Source: Methanothrix sp.
Lineage (GTDB): Archaea; Halobacteriota; Methanosarcinia; Methanotrichales; Methanotrichaceae
Assembly (NCBI GenBank): GCA_029907715.1
Contig: JARYLI010000005.1
Span: forward strand, 62,001-126,000
Direction of reading: 5' to 3'
DNA: 64,000 nt
A model generated the notes under the pieces. That model worked only from the letters and a program-made list of their open reading frames with translations. It was not told where the DNA came from and searched no databases. The position numbers and the translations under genes were made by a program. This document shows, piece after piece, positions 46,482 through 54,945 of the stretch (positions are counted from its first letter, which is position 1; every line of letters starts with the position of its first letter).

Positions 46482-47204
46482 TCACTTTGCGGTGAGCGTC
46501 AGATCCGCCATCCTTTCCGGATGGGTGTAGATGTTCATCCTCTCCCCGCGGACAAATCCTATGAGTGTGATCCCCGCAGCATTTGCCATCTCAATGGCAA
46601 GACTGGTCGGCGCGCCCCTGGATGCGAGGATCGGGATCCCTGCGCGCGAGCACTTCAGAGCCAGTCCTGAGGAGATGCGGCTTGTCAGCAGGACGAACAC
46701 TCTCGAGAGATCGATGCGCTCGAGCAGGCAGTGGCCTATGGCCTTGTCCATCGCGTTATGCCTTCCTATATCCTCGGCCATCCATGCCGTGCCATCCTCC
46801 GCGAAGACCCCAGCGCGGTGGAAGCCACCGGTGATCCTGTGAGCATCTGAGTCGAGAAGCATGCGCATCGCGCGGAATATGGCATCTCTGCCCACCGAAA
46901 ACCATTCAGTCTTTTCTGCATGCTCTTTGCACTTCTGCTCCATCGCTCTGCGAAGGGTCACATTTGCCCTGCGACCCTCAATGTGCATATCAGCGATCTC
47001 CTCCAGCACCCCAACGTGGCCCTCCGATAGAAGGTGGCCGGCGATGAACTCTCTGATTTGGCATGGGCTCAGCGATACTATCCCAAGCATATCTCCATTT
47101 ACACACAGCTCGATCTGGATCTCCTCAGCGACCGCATCCCGCACCACTGAGTGGCTCAGGCTGTCAACTCTTATGCATGTGCATTCCTTTATCATATTCC
47201 CCAT
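46482..47204 (-). CDS. fdhD: FdhD-like sulfurtransferase for formate dehydrogenase maturation
   Basis: About 240 residues. Family blocks: EEIQIELCVNGDMLGIVSLSPCQIREFIAGHLLSEGHV, DIGRHNAMDKAIGHCLLERIDLSRVFVLLTSRISSGLALKCSRAGIPILASRGAPTSLAIEMA. FdhD passes sulfur from a cysteine desulfurase to the bis-MGD cofactor of formate dehydrogenases. The mobile loop that carries C-x-x-C in E. coli has only one Cys here (MEQKCKEHAEK), so the chemistry may differ. ATG 47204 (MGNMIKECTC) is chosen; frames to 47345 add 47 unlikely residues. No fdh genes are in the window. Confidence 0.88.
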   Translation of the reverse strand: MGNMIKECTCIRVDSLSHSVVRDAVAEEIQIELCVNGDMLGIVSLSPCQIREFIAGHLLSEGHVGVLEEIADMHIEGRRANVTLRRAMEQKCKEHAEKTEWFSVGRDAIFRAMRMLLDSDAHRITGGFHRAGVFAEDGTAWMAEDIGRHNAMDKAIGHCLLERIDLSRVFVLLTSRISSGLALKCSRAGIPILASRGAPTSLAIEMANAAGITLIGFVRGERMNIYTHPERMADLTLTAK

Positions 47205-47322
47205 CTCTTCAGGAGATTTGCAGATATAGAGGTGTCCTCCAAGCAGCTCATCGGGGCCCGCCGGCCGATAGGTGATGCGCGATGACTGGCGCGTTGCACC
47301 GGTGGTCGCTACGGCTGAGGCA

Positions 47323-47339
47323 CATCTTCTTAAAAGATG
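47323..47339. promoter_or_regulatory. Palindrome between divergent fdhD and ABC transporter
   Basis: CATCTTcttaaAAGATG is a perfect 6-bp inverted repeat with a 5-bp AT spacer, about 60-75 bp before the ABC gene and about 120 bp before fdhD. It has the look of an operator; no other copy was noticed. Confidence 0.35.
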
Positions 47340-47399
47340 CGGCATACTGGTTGATGGAGGTGATGATGGCGCAGCCCATCATTAGACTGCGCCGGTTCC

Positions 47400-48380
47400 A
47401 TGGAGCATGCCATAGAGACCAGAGGACTTGTGAAGAGGTTTGATGGCCTTGTAGCTGTCGATGACGTGAACCTCTCCGTGAGACGGGGAGAGATCTTCGG
47501 CCTGCTGGGCCCGAACGGCGCGGGAAAGAGCACGATAATCAAGATGCTGACCACCATGCTCAGGCCAACTGAGGGAGAGGCGTATGTCTGGGGCCACCAC
47601 ATCGTGCGCGAGAGGGATGCGGTGAGAAGCTGCATCGGCGTGGTCTTCCAGGATCCGAGCGTCGATGGGAAGCTCACAGCGAGGGAGAACCTGGATTTCC
47701 ACGGCAGGATGTATGGAATGCCGGGAGCGATGAGGAAGAGAAGGATCGCGGAGGTTCTGGAGCTTGTGGAGCTCTCCGACAAGGCGGATGTGCTCCTCGA
47801 GGAGTTCTCGGGCGGCATGCGCAGAAGGCTGGAGATAGCCAGAGGGCTGATGCACAGGCCGCATGTTCTCTTTCTGGATGAGCCGACGCTTGGCCTGGAC
47901 ACCCAGACCAGGCGGTACATCTGGGATTACATCAGGAAGATGAACGGGGAGGAGGATGTCACTGTTGTGATCACAACACACTACATGGAGGAGGCAGACA
48001 ACCTCTGCAATCGGGTTGCAATAATCGACCATGGCGGGATTGTGGCTCTCGACACCCCAATGTCCCTGAAGAGCATGATCGGCACCGATACCCTGACCCT
48101 GGAGGTGAGGGATGGTCTGGAGCGGCTCCGCGATGTCCTGATGGGGCTCGAGTGGGTTCGCTCATTCGACGCGAGCAACGGATACGTCAGGCTGAGTGTG
48201 GATTCGGCCCAGTCGAGGATCCCGGAGGTCGTGCTGGCCGCGTGCCGCGCTGGCGTGCGGATAAAATCCGTTAGCGTCCACGAGCCGACCCTGGAGGATG
48301 TCTTCCTCAGGTACACAGGCAGGAGCATGAGGGACGAGACCGGAAAGGGCGATCTTGTAAGAGCTTTGATGAGGAGGTAG
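47400..48380 (+). CDS. ABC-2 type exporter, ATP-binding subunit (DrrA-like)
   Basis: A 326-residue ATPase. Walker A GPNGAGKST near residue 40, signature FSGGMRRRLEIARGL near 140, Walker B VLFLDEPTLGLD near 160, then the H-loop TTHYMEEAD. The C-terminal 90 residues (LEVRDGLERLRDVLMGLEWVRSFDAS to SVHEPTLEDVFLRYTGRSMRDE) are the DrrA-type regulatory domain. It powers export by the following permease. The start follows a GC hairpin (GGCGCAG...CTGCGCC) at 47369-47392 with no clear Shine-Dalgarno. Confidence 0.93.
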   Translation: MEHAIETRGLVKRFDGLVAVDDVNLSVRRGEIFGLLGPNGAGKSTIIKMLTTMLRPTEGEAYVWGHHIVRERDAVRSCIGVVFQDPSVDGKLTARENLDFHGRMYGMPGAMRKRRIAEVLELVELSDKADVLLEEFSGGMRRRLEIARGLMHRPHVLFLDEPTLGLDTQTRRYIWDYIRKMNGEEDVTVVITTHYMEEADNLCNRVAIIDHGGIVALDTPMSLKSMIGTDTLTLEVRDGLERLRDVLMGLEWVRSFDASNGYVRLSVDSAQSRIPEVVLAACRAGVRIKSVSVHEPTLEDVFLRYTGRSMRDETGKGDLVRALMRR

Positions 48381-48381
48381 C

Positions 48382-49149
48382 ATGAGAGCGTTCGATCCGT
48401 ACGCGATATACAGCCTCTGGCTGAGGGAGATGATACGGTTCTTCAGGCTCAAATCCAGGGTTGTGGGATCAATAGCCCCGCCGTTCTTCTTCCTGGCGTT
48501 TCTGGGAACAGGCTTCAGCGGCATGGCATCCCGGGTTCCCGCAGGTGTGGACTACATCAACTATCTCGCACCAGGGATAATAGGCATGACACTGCTCTTC
48601 AGCTCAACGTTCGCGGGGATGTCGGTTCTCTGGGACAGGGAGTTCGGCTTTCTCAGGGAGATAATGGTCGCGCCGGTGACGAGGCTGTCGATAGTGCTGG
48701 GAAGAACTGCAGGGGGCGTGACCCAGGCCGTGCTCCAGGGCATCATAATACTGATACCCGGTATAGCGATGGGCGTGAAAATAAAGGGGCCAACAGGACT
48801 GATTCTCTCAGTTGCGCTCATGGTCCTCATATCCGCGACGTTCATAGGAGTAGGTCTAGCATTCGCATCCAGGATGAAGGACATGTCCGGATTCGGCCTG
48901 ATAATGAACTTCATGATCTTCCCGGTATTCCTGCTATCAGGGGCGCTCTTCCCTGTGCAGAACCTGCCAGAGCCGGTCAGGGTCCTCTCCTACATCGATC
49001 CACTGACGTATGGGGTTGATGCGCTGAGAGGCTGCCTCGTTGGCGCGAACTCGCTTCCCATCGTTATTGATACGCTCCTCCTCGCAGGGTGCTGCGCAGC
49101 GACCATGGCAATAGGGGCGTACCTGTTTGAGACGAGCGATGTCGATTAG
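48382..49149 (+). CDS. ABC-2 type exporter, permease subunit
   Basis: A 255-residue membrane protein with six hydrophobic segments and the ABC-2 fold: GFLREIMVAPVTRLSIVLGRTAGGVTQAVLQG in the first cytoplasmic loop and MIFPVFLLSGALFPVQNLPEPVRVLSYIDPLTYGVDALRG. It starts one base after the ATPase stop. Substrate unknown (drug, lipid or polysaccharide). Its stop overlaps the converging crystallin-like gene by 4 bp. Confidence 0.92.
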   Translation: MRAFDPYAIYSLWLREMIRFFRLKSRVVGSIAPPFFFLAFLGTGFSGMASRVPAGVDYINYLAPGIIGMTLLFSSTFAGMSVLWDREFGFLREIMVAPVTRLSIVLGRTAGGVTQAVLQGIIILIPGIAMGVKIKGPTGLILSVALMVLISATFIGVGLAFASRMKDMSGFGLIMNFMIFPVFLLSGALFPVQNLPEPVRVLSYIDPLTYGVDALRGCLVGANSLPIVIDTLLLAGCCAATMAIGAYLFETSDVD

Positions 49150-49562
49150 CGCAGCCTCTTCATGGATCCGATCGCGTTTATGCCGTATTCCAGGATCGAG
49201 GGGTAGATGCCGGGCCCGAACTCCATGTCATACGGGCTCTGGAAGTTCGGCTCTCTGTAAAGACGCCAGACGCCACTCAGCACGACCATCGATCTGGGCG
49301 TCGCGTTGAATGCGCTGTCCGCTCCGACATCGGAATCAAGCTCGAATATGTGCTTGTGGGCGCCCCTCTGGTTCGCCTCCGCGAAGAGCACAGCCTCCGA
49401 CGGCCCGCCTGTGCCGGCTGCGCCAGATCCTCCCACCATGCTCTGCAGGTCGGATACACCAGGACCAAAGCTGCCCGGCATCATTATGTTCCGCTGCGCG
49501 CTGACGCATAAAAGGCCGATCAGGACTGCCACGCAGAAAGTAAGCAATATTTTGTTTTTCAT
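49146..49562 (-). CDS. Small secreted protein with beta/gamma-crystallin-like domain
   Basis: A 138-residue protein with a signal peptide (MKNKILLTFCVAVLIGLLCVSA). After a Gly/Ser-rich linker, residues 55-138 show two Greek-key-like units: VLFAEANQRGAHKHIFEL ... FNATPRSMVV and WRLYREPNFQSPYDMEFGPGIYPSILEYGINAIGSMKRL. The aromatic-then-NF-x-S/G pattern and the D/N-x-x-S-M strands resemble beta/gamma-crystallins such as M-crystallin of Methanosarcina, which bind calcium. The assignment rests on pattern only. The 3' end overlaps the ABC permease gene by 4 bp on the other strand. Confidence 0.6.
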   Translation of the reverse strand: MKNKILLTFCVAVLIGLLCVSAQRNIMMPGSFGPGVSDLQSMVGGSGAAGTGGPSEAVLFAEANQRGAHKHIFELDSDVGADSAFNATPRSMVVLSGVWRLYREPNFQSPYDMEFGPGIYPSILEYGINAIGSMKRLR

Positions 49563-49669
49563 ATTATTATCACCACCCTCTCGAAGAATTTCTTTTTTTA
49601 TTCAGTCATACATTTTCTGGAGAGATATTGCGATAGAGGATATATTAATATCGTTTGAGTGTTTTGCGG

Positions 49670-49778
49670 GTTCGTGTGCTCTCATCAGATCAACAGCATG
49701 TGAGCCACAGGGTTTATGAGGTATCCTGCCGTTGATCGGCGATTCCTGAGATGCGTTGAATGGATCGAGCACACGAAC
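49670..49778 (+). mobile_element. MITE-like element E4, copy 2 (best preserved)
   Basis: A 109-bp element whose ends GTTCGTGTGCTC and GAGCACACGAAC are perfect 12-bp inverted repeats. A perfect 8-bp duplication TTTTGCGG flanks it at 49662-49669 and 49779-49786. No coding capacity. Confidence 0.85.
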
Positions 49779-50256
49779 TTTTGCGGAGGATTCCGGGAAG
49801 GGAGATCCCTGGATGGATGTGAACGAACTCTCCAAAACCCGCATGCGACCGTAGAGGCGTACCGGGATGATGGGGTCTTTGGTTGTGTTCCAGCCAGAGA
49901 CGAATCTGCACAGTGAGTTCAGGTCATGATCCACTGAAACAGCTCCCGGACGGTCTTCTGGAAGGGAGGGGGACTGCGTCTCTGCACTCCTGCTGTAGTT
50001 TTGAGGCGACTTCAGATTCGCGGAGGATCTCGCCAGGAATGCCGGCTCCACGCACTTCTTCAGCTCCTGCGACCCTCAAGAACGAGGATTTCTGCCTTCG
50101 ATACGATTCGCTCGCTGAAGCCACAGGGTGCAGTCGGGAGCTTTTGACGTCCTCAGACAATGCCAAAAGCGTTTGAGGTCTTCGATGAACAATTTGCGTG
50201 ATCTTCTGCCTCAAATATCATACGGATGCAGGTCGTGGGCCTTGATCGAACGGGGT

Positions 50257-50290
50257 TTCGGGAACCAGCATGCACTGGCAATGCACCATA
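50257..50290 (+). repeat. Partial E5-like repeat
   Basis: TTCGGGAACCAGCATGCACTGGCA resembles GTCGGGATTCAGCATGCATTGGCA at 2129; only about 34 bp can be aligned. Confidence 0.35.
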
Positions 50291-50462
50291 GATCACACGA
50301 GGCAGCATTCAGCTCATCTCAATGGTATGCGTGGATGCGTCATATACCACTCTTAAGATCTATTCTCACTTATTCTTGGCAGGCCAAAAATACGTGCGAT
50401 ATATGCAGATTCAGTTTCTACTTATAGAATATCAGTTTCTTGACTACTACAATTACCATTAT

Positions 50463-50475
50463 CTATATATATTTT
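50463..50475 (+). promoter_or_regulatory. TATA box, leaderless promoter of the DUF1699 gene
   Basis: CTATATATATTTT is centred 27 bp before ATG 50495, the spacing of leaderless archaeal messages, and no Shine-Dalgarno is present. Confidence 0.6.
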
Positions 50476-50494
50476 AACATCATTGTTTCTAATC

Positions 50495-50902
50495 ATGAGA
50501 TTAAGGGTTGTGAGCTCTAAGAAGGAGATACCAGACCTGAACCGGAACGAGCAGGTCGTCCATCTCGCATTCAGGGCCTCCAACATGGACGTCATGAACC
50601 TGGTCAGGACGTGCCCGCGGCTCAAGGCAGTTCAGATTCCTCCATCTTACTATCAGACGATGTCGAAGGCAGCGCAGCAGTTCCTGGAGCTTCAGGGGAT
50701 AGAGATCCTCAAGGGCGACGTCTGGGGCCATCGCAAGGACATAGACGAGTACTACTCCGTGAGCGAGAAGGTCATAGATCGAATAGCCTCGCTCATGGCT
50801 GAGGGCTACAGCATCGATGAGACTGTGAAAAAGGTGCATCGCGAGACGAAACTCTCCGAGGACCTAATACGCTATCTCCTGAAGGAGCAGGTGATGGCCT
50901 GA
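50495..50902 (+). CDS. DUF1699 family protein
   Basis: A 135-residue soluble protein beginning MRLRVVSSKKEIPDLNRNEQVVHLAFRASNMDVMNLVRTCPRLKAVQIPPSYYQTMSKA. It matches my recollection of DUF1699, a family found mainly in methanogens. The middle block ILKGDVWGHRKDIDEYYSV is characteristic; the C-terminal helices (GYSIDETVKKVHRETKLSEDLIRYLL) look like a helical bundle. Function unknown. The longer frame from 50483 is not needed. Confidence 0.75.
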   Translation: MRLRVVSSKKEIPDLNRNEQVVHLAFRASNMDVMNLVRTCPRLKAVQIPPSYYQTMSKAAQQFLELQGIEILKGDVWGHRKDIDEYYSVSEKVIDRIASLMAEGYSIDETVKKVHRETKLSEDLIRYLLKEQVMA

Positions 50903-50948
50903 GCGGGCCACCACCATAGTTTTATTTCTTGAAGTGAAATTCCCGCTC

Positions 50949-51440
50949 ATGGAGCTGGAGCGCCTGATCAGGGACTTTCTGGTGCGATCCCGGCGCGACC
51001 TCAGAGCGCAGCTCGAGGCCAAGTATGGTCTGGATCCCGATGAGATCGATGAGATTCTTGATCGCATGATTCAGAGGGTTTACGGGCCCGCGCTCAGCCT
51101 CGCAGAGAGCCTGAAGCACGGCCGCGTCGCGCTCTTCGTGGAGCGGGAAGGCTGCCCGGTATGCAGGGATGCCGCGCCAGAGCTGGAGCGTTTCCTAAAT
51201 GACCACCCGGATTTCCGCTGCATCAGGCTTGAGTACTCAAAACCAGAGGGTCTCATCTACCACATCCTGCACCAGGAGGAGAGCGGCAGGCTTCCGCTTG
51301 TCGCTTTGGTATCAGACGGCACCGTGATGATGCTCGAGACAGGCAGCGCCAGATCGTTCGCGGAGTATGAGCACGCAGCGAAATGCGAGGGCCTGTGCGA
51401 GGTCAGAACGCCTGGCAGGTCAGTCGGTCACAGAGTTTAG
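50949..51440 (+). CDS. Thioredoxin-like protein with CxxC, methanogen type
   Basis: A 163-residue protein. The first 60 residues are helical and charged (ERLIRDFLVRSRRDLRAQLEAKYGLDPDEIDEILDRM). A thioredoxin-like fold follows: VALFVEREGCPVCRDAAPELERFLNDHPDFRCIRLEY with C-P-V-C near residue 72, and the cis-Pro region GRLPLVALVSDG. It could be a disulfide reductase or a redox sensor; partner unknown. TATA-like TAGTTTTATTTC (50917-50928) places ATG 50949 at leaderless distance. It ends just before tpiA and is probably cotranscribed with it. Confidence 0.7.
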   Translation: MELERLIRDFLVRSRRDLRAQLEAKYGLDPDEIDEILDRMIQRVYGPALSLAESLKHGRVALFVEREGCPVCRDAAPELERFLNDHPDFRCIRLEYSKPEGLIYHILHQEESGRLPLVALVSDGTVMMLETGSARSFAEYEHAAKCEGLCEVRTPGRSVGHRV

Positions 51441-51452
51441 GTGGGAGGGGCT

Positions 51453-52115
51453 TTGACGCTGATAGTTCTCAACTTCAAGACCTACAGGGAGGCGACAGGA
51501 GATTCGGCTGTCGCCCTCTCAAAGATATGTGAGAGCGTAGCATCTGAGTATGGTGTTGATATCGCGGTTGCGCCGCAGGTCGCTGATATAAGAGCGGTTG
51601 CAGCCGCTGTGAGCATACCGGTTTATGCGCAGCACGTCGATGGCGTCGGCTTCGGCAGCTTCACAGGGCATATCACGGCTGCCTCCGTGAAGGCGGCAGG
51701 AGCATCAGGCTCTCTCATAAACCATTCGGAGCGCCGGCTCAGGCTTGCTGACATCGAGGCATCTCTCAGGGCATGCCGAGCAGAGGGTCTCAGGTCGATA
51801 ATATGCACGAACAACGTCGCAACAACAAGGGCAGCTGCAGCCCTGCAGCCGGATTATGTCGCTGTGGAGCCGCCAGAGCTCATAGGCTCCGGGATACCCG
51901 TCTCCAAGGCAGATCCTGAGGTCGTCAGGGGCTCGGTCGAGGCTGTCAGGGCCATAGAGAAAGATGTCGGGGTGCTCTGCGGCGCAGGAATCACCCACGG
52001 CGATGATCTCAGAGCAGCTCTTGAGCTCGGTGCTGTGGGCGTGCTTCTGGCCTCGGGGATCGTGAAGGCGAAGGACCAGCGTAAGGCGCTCGAGGATCTG
52101 GTAACCGGGGTTTGA
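51453..52115 (+). CDS. tpiA: Triosephosphate isomerase, archaeal type
   Basis: A 220-residue enzyme, the shorter tetrameric archaeal form. Catalytic residues: Lys in VLNFKTY, His in LINHSERRL and Glu in VAVEPPELIG. It interconverts dihydroxyacetone phosphate and glyceraldehyde 3-phosphate. TTG 51453 is chosen as start because GGGAGGGG lies 4-10 bp before it; GTG 51441 would overlap that site. Confidence 0.96.
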   Translation: MTLIVLNFKTYREATGDSAVALSKICESVASEYGVDIAVAPQVADIRAVAAAVSIPVYAQHVDGVGFGSFTGHITAASVKAAGASGSLINHSERRLRLADIEASLRACRAEGLRSIICTNNVATTRAAAALQPDYVAVEPPELIGSGIPVSKADPEVVRGSVEAVRAIEKDVGVLCGAGITHGDDLRAALELGAVGVLLASGIVKAKDQRKALEDLVTGV

Positions 52116-52119
52116 GATC

Positions 52120-52392
52120 ATGACCATATGCGTTCGCGTCAGGGTCTCAGGAAGGGTTCAGGGCGTCGGCTATAGGTACTACACCACAACCCACGCCAAA
52201 GCGCTTGGAGTTAAGGGCTGGATAAGAAACCTCCCCGGCGGTGGCGTTGAGGCTGTGCTTGAGGGGGAGCGGAAGAGCGTCGGCGAGCTTCTCGGCCTGA
52301 TGAAATCAGGGCCATCTGGCGCGATGGTCTCTGGAATGGAGATCGCGGAGCTCGAGTGCAAGGGGTATGATGATTTCAGGATAATCTACTGA
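52120..52392 (+). CDS. acyP: Acylphosphatase
   Basis: A 90-residue protein with the acylphosphatase signature GRVQGVGYRYYTTTHAKALGVKGWIRNLPGGGVEAV; the catalytic Arg (in GYR) and Asn (in IRN) are present. It hydrolyses acyl phosphates such as carbamoyl or acetyl phosphate. It is 4 bp behind tpiA. Confidence 0.95.
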   Translation: MTICVRVRVSGRVQGVGYRYYTTTHAKALGVKGWIRNLPGGGVEAVLEGERKSVGELLGLMKSGPSGAMVSGMEIAELECKGYDDFRIIY

Positions 52393-52410
52393 ATGCAGGG
52401 GTGGAGTCGA

Positions 52411-52590
52411 TTGATCACTGTCAACAGATATGTTTGCGGATACTGCGGCGCATGTGTCGGCGTCTGCCCTGTCTGCGCCCTGGAGCTCGTGGAGGCATGG
52501 CTTGAGGTCTCTGATGGATGCATAGAGTGCGGCAGGTGCGTCAAGCTCTGCCCAACCGGAGCGCTCAGTCTCGAGGAGGCTCAGGGATGA
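52411..52590 (+). CDS. 2[4Fe-4S] ferredoxin, partner of geranylgeranyl reductase
   Basis: A 59-residue ferredoxin with [17 protein letters not shown] and [17 protein letters not shown]. Start TTG 52411 follows GGGGTGGAG; ATG 52393 immediately after acyP is possible. Its stop overlaps the start of the reductase gene (ATGA), so the two proteins are made together; it is the natural electron donor to that enzyme. Confidence 0.92.
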   Translation: MITVNRYVCGYCGACVGVCPVCALELVEAWLEVSDGCIECGRCVKLCPTGALSLEEAQG

Positions 52591-53762
52591 GGTGTGATGT
52601 TGTTGTCGTTGGCGCTGGCCCTGGCGGATCGATGGCTGCGAAGACAGCTGCAGAGAGGGGCCTGAAGGTCGTTCTCATGGAGAAGCGGCAGGAGATCGGG
52701 GATCCGGTGAGGTGCGCTGAGGGGGTCAGCAAGTCGCGCCTTAGCAGTATGATCAAACCTGATCCGAGATGGATAGCAGCAGAGGTGAAGGGGGCGCGCC
52801 TCTACGCCCCGGATGGCTCCAGCATTGTCATGTCCGAGGATAAATCCGGGGATGAAGTTGGGTACGTGCTGGAGCGCAAGATCTTCGACCGCGCGCTGGC
52901 GATGGACGCAGCCCGTGCAGGCGCGAAGGTGATGGTCAAGACCAGGGCCCTTGACCTGATAAGAACGGATGGAGCTGTGAAAGGCGTCAGGGCCATGCGG
53001 TATGGAGAGGTCATCGATATAGAGGCCGATGTCGTCATAGGCGCGGATGGGGTCGAGTCGAAGGTGGGGAGATGGGCCGGCATAGACACATCACTCAAAC
53101 CCGGCGACATCGAGGTTTGCGCGCAGTTTCTGCTCTACGACAAGAACATCGACAACGAGTACTGCGAGTTCTTCCTGGGAAATGAGCTGGCGCCCGGGGG
53201 ATACGTCTGGTCGTTCCCGAAGGGGGAGCACCTGGCGAACGTCGGTCTTGGCGTGATCGGATCGAGATCAGAGCCCGGAGCGCCCGTGAAGCTCCTCAGG
53301 AGGTTTGTTGAGAAGAGGATGCCTGAGGCGAGGATCGTGGAGATGGTCGTCGGCGGCGTACCGGTCTCGGGTCCGATCGAGAGGACCATCGCCGATGGTG
53401 TAATGCTGGTCGGAGATGCCGCGCGCCAGTCTGACCCGATAACAGGAGGAGGCATACTCAACGCGATGGAGGCAGGGATAATTGCAGGCGAGGTTGTCTC
53501 TGAGGCAGTCTCCAGCGGTGACACCGGAGTCGAGGGGCTCATGGCCTATGAGAAGCGCTGGCGGGAGAGCATAGGAAAGCAGATAGCCAGACACCTCGAT
53601 CTCAAGGAGTTCTTCATCAGGCTGAGCGATGAGGACCTGAACAATCTCATGCACTCGATCCAGTCTGAGGATGTCTCCAAGATGGATCTCAGGGGCATGC
53701 TCAGGGTGCTGATCCGCCTGAACCCGAAGATGCTTTGGGAGCTGAGGCATCTCGTGATGTAG
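52587..53762 (+). CDS. Geranylgeranyl reductase family protein (archaeal lipid saturation)
   Basis: A 391-residue flavoprotein. FAD-binding [20 protein letters not shown] at the start, [10 protein letters not shown] with the conserved Cys near 45, [16 protein letters not shown] near 150, [20 protein letters not shown] near 205 (the GGR YxWxFP motif) and [16 protein letters not shown] near 270. It saturates the double bonds of the geranylgeranyl chains of membrane lipids. The ferredoxin gene directly upstream fits the ferredoxin-dependent methanogen enzymes. Confidence 0.94.
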   Translation: MRCDVVVVGAGPGGSMAAKTAAERGLKVVLMEKRQEIGDPVRCAEGVSKSRLSSMIKPDPRWIAAEVKGARLYAPDGSSIVMSEDKSGDEVGYVLERKIFDRALAMDAARAGAKVMVKTRALDLIRTDGAVKGVRAMRYGEVIDIEADVVIGADGVESKVGRWAGIDTSLKPGDIEVCAQFLLYDKNIDNEYCEFFLGNELAPGGYVWSFPKGEHLANVGLGVIGSRSEPGAPVKLLRRFVEKRMPEARIVEMVVGGVPVSGPIERTIADGVMLVGDAARQSDPITGGGILNAMEAGIIAGEVVSEAVSSGDTGVEGLMAYEKRWRESIGKQIARHLDLKEFFIRLSDEDLNNLMHSIQSEDVSKMDLRGMLRVLIRLNPKMLWELRHLVM

Positions 53763-53869
53763 ATTGGCTGACTGCATCATGGAGTAGGTCGCAGACGTCT
53801 GGAATGTGAACCTCGGATCTCCAGCTGCAGATGCTGCTCCTCTGCGCGTGATCTATCACTGCGAGGAGA

Positions 53870-54334
53870 TCAGCTCAGCACCCTTGCGGATATTATCACC
53901 ACGTCCTCAACGGGTCTGTCATCGGCGTCGGTCCTGACGCTTCCTATTTTATCAACCACATCCATTCCCTCGACGACCTTCCCGAAGACGGGGTGCATTC
54001 TGTCCAGGTAGTTGTTGTTCACCAGGTTTATGAAGAACTGGCTGCCACCTGTGTTCGGTCCTGCGTTCGCCATGGCCACTGTCCCGCGGTCGTTCCTGTT
54101 GTGCCTGGAGAACTCATCAGGGATTGTATAACCAGGACCGCCATAGCCAGTGCCTGTCGGGTCTCCTGTCTGCACCATGAACCCTGCAATCACCCTGTGG
54201 AATATCACGCCATCGTAGAAGCCACGCTCAACGAGCTTCAGAAAGTTCCCCGCTGTTATGGGCATGTCATCGTAAAGCTCGATCACCACATCCCCCATGG
54301 ATGTCTTTAAAAGCACCCTGCGATTAACGGCCAT
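53870..54334 (-). CDS. Peptidyl-prolyl cis-trans isomerase, cyclophilin type
   Basis: A 154-residue cytoplasmic cyclophilin. Active-site motifs FHRVIAGFMVQTGDPTGTGYGGPGY and GTVAMANAGPNTGGSQFFINLVNN are complete (Arg, Phe, Gln and the SQFFI block). It speeds proline isomerisation in folding. The length is that of short prokaryotic forms. Monocistronic. Confidence 0.96.
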   Translation of the reverse strand: MAVNRRVLLKTSMGDVVIELYDDMPITAGNFLKLVERGFYDGVIFHRVIAGFMVQTGDPTGTGYGGPGYTIPDEFSRHNRNDRGTVAMANAGPNTGGSQFFINLVNNNYLDRMHPVFGKVVEGMDVVDKIGSVRTDADDRPVEDVVIISARVLS

Positions 54335-54387
54335 GGGTTTTGGTATGAGGATATGAAATATAAAAGTGATGCGTGCAGTAAAGCCAG

Positions 54388-54459
54388 TGCGGCTGCCGGG
54401 ATTCGAACCCGGGTTACGAGCTTGGGAAGCTCATGTCATAACCACTGGACCACAGCCGC
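54388..54459 (-). tRNA. tRNA-Gly (anticodon CCC)
   Basis: On the reverse strand: acceptor GCGGCTG/CAGCCGC, discriminator A; anticodon stem TGAGC/GCTCG around TTCCCAA, giving CCC; T loop TTCGAAT. No intron. It shares the cyclophilin's strand, about 54 bp upstream of that gene. Confidence 0.95.
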
Positions 54460-54945
54460 ACAGTGGAGTAAAATGCACGAGAGCTATTAAATCTTGTGCC
54501 TTGCATCTGCGGTACGTGGGAGTGAGGAATTAAGATCCCAACGGACCCACCATTGTATGGCGTGCTCAAAATTGAGGACATGCCGGTGCTCCGGCGGATC
54601 GATAATCTCGCAGAGGATGCAGAGCTGGTTGACTTTGGTCTGCCAGAGCTCGCCTCTCCGACGATTCAACCACATGGATCCATAAGTGAGATGTGTGGTA
54701 TGTGAGCGGTCTGGCGGCACTGCATGCCTCCTTAAAGGTGTGATCTGGCAAGGAGGTGGCGGGCCTGTTGGGTGGAGGACTGCCCCGGCCCGCCGCTGTT
54801 AAAACCTGTCGCCTCCACGGATACGTTTTTGTAATATTATTTAAAGCTTTCGTAACAAGACATCTCATCCTGACGGAGGATATGTAGACAAGCCCCGGCG
54901 AAACTATATCACCCTGCAGGTTGATATGCATATGGAGGAGTTCCT
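54460..54945. other. Intergenic region with a GC-rich hairpin
   Basis: About 485 bp. A leftward frame of 77 codons (54487-54720, FEHAIQWWVRWDL) is possible but matches nothing I know and may be a relic. The hairpin at 54752-54816 is listed apart. Confidence 0.35.
54752..54816 (+). other. Nested GC-rich inverted repeats (possible structured RNA)
   Basis: GGCGGGCC (54758-54765) pairs with GGCCCGCC (54787-54794) over a 21-nt loop, and the outer GGAGG (54752-54756) pairs with CCTCC (54812-54816). It lies 130 bp before the beta-helix gene. It could be a terminator, an RNA leader element or a small RNA. Confidence 0.35.

Larger units (their letters stand above)
49563..50462. other. 900-bp intergenic region with E4 copy 2 and worn repeats
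   Basis: No gene is supported; a leftward frame of 149 codons (49602-50051) is low-quality and crosses the E4 element. E4 lies at 49670-49778, a worn E5 at 50257-50290, and 49930-50195 has faint similarity to 20820-20945 (CAGCTsCCCG, GACTGC, TGATGAAC). The region seems to be a graveyard of repeats. Confidence 0.45.

Noticed and set aside
49602-50051. 149-codon leftward frame in the long intergenic region
   Set aside because: It runs through the E4 mobile element and other worn repeats; not a credible protein.
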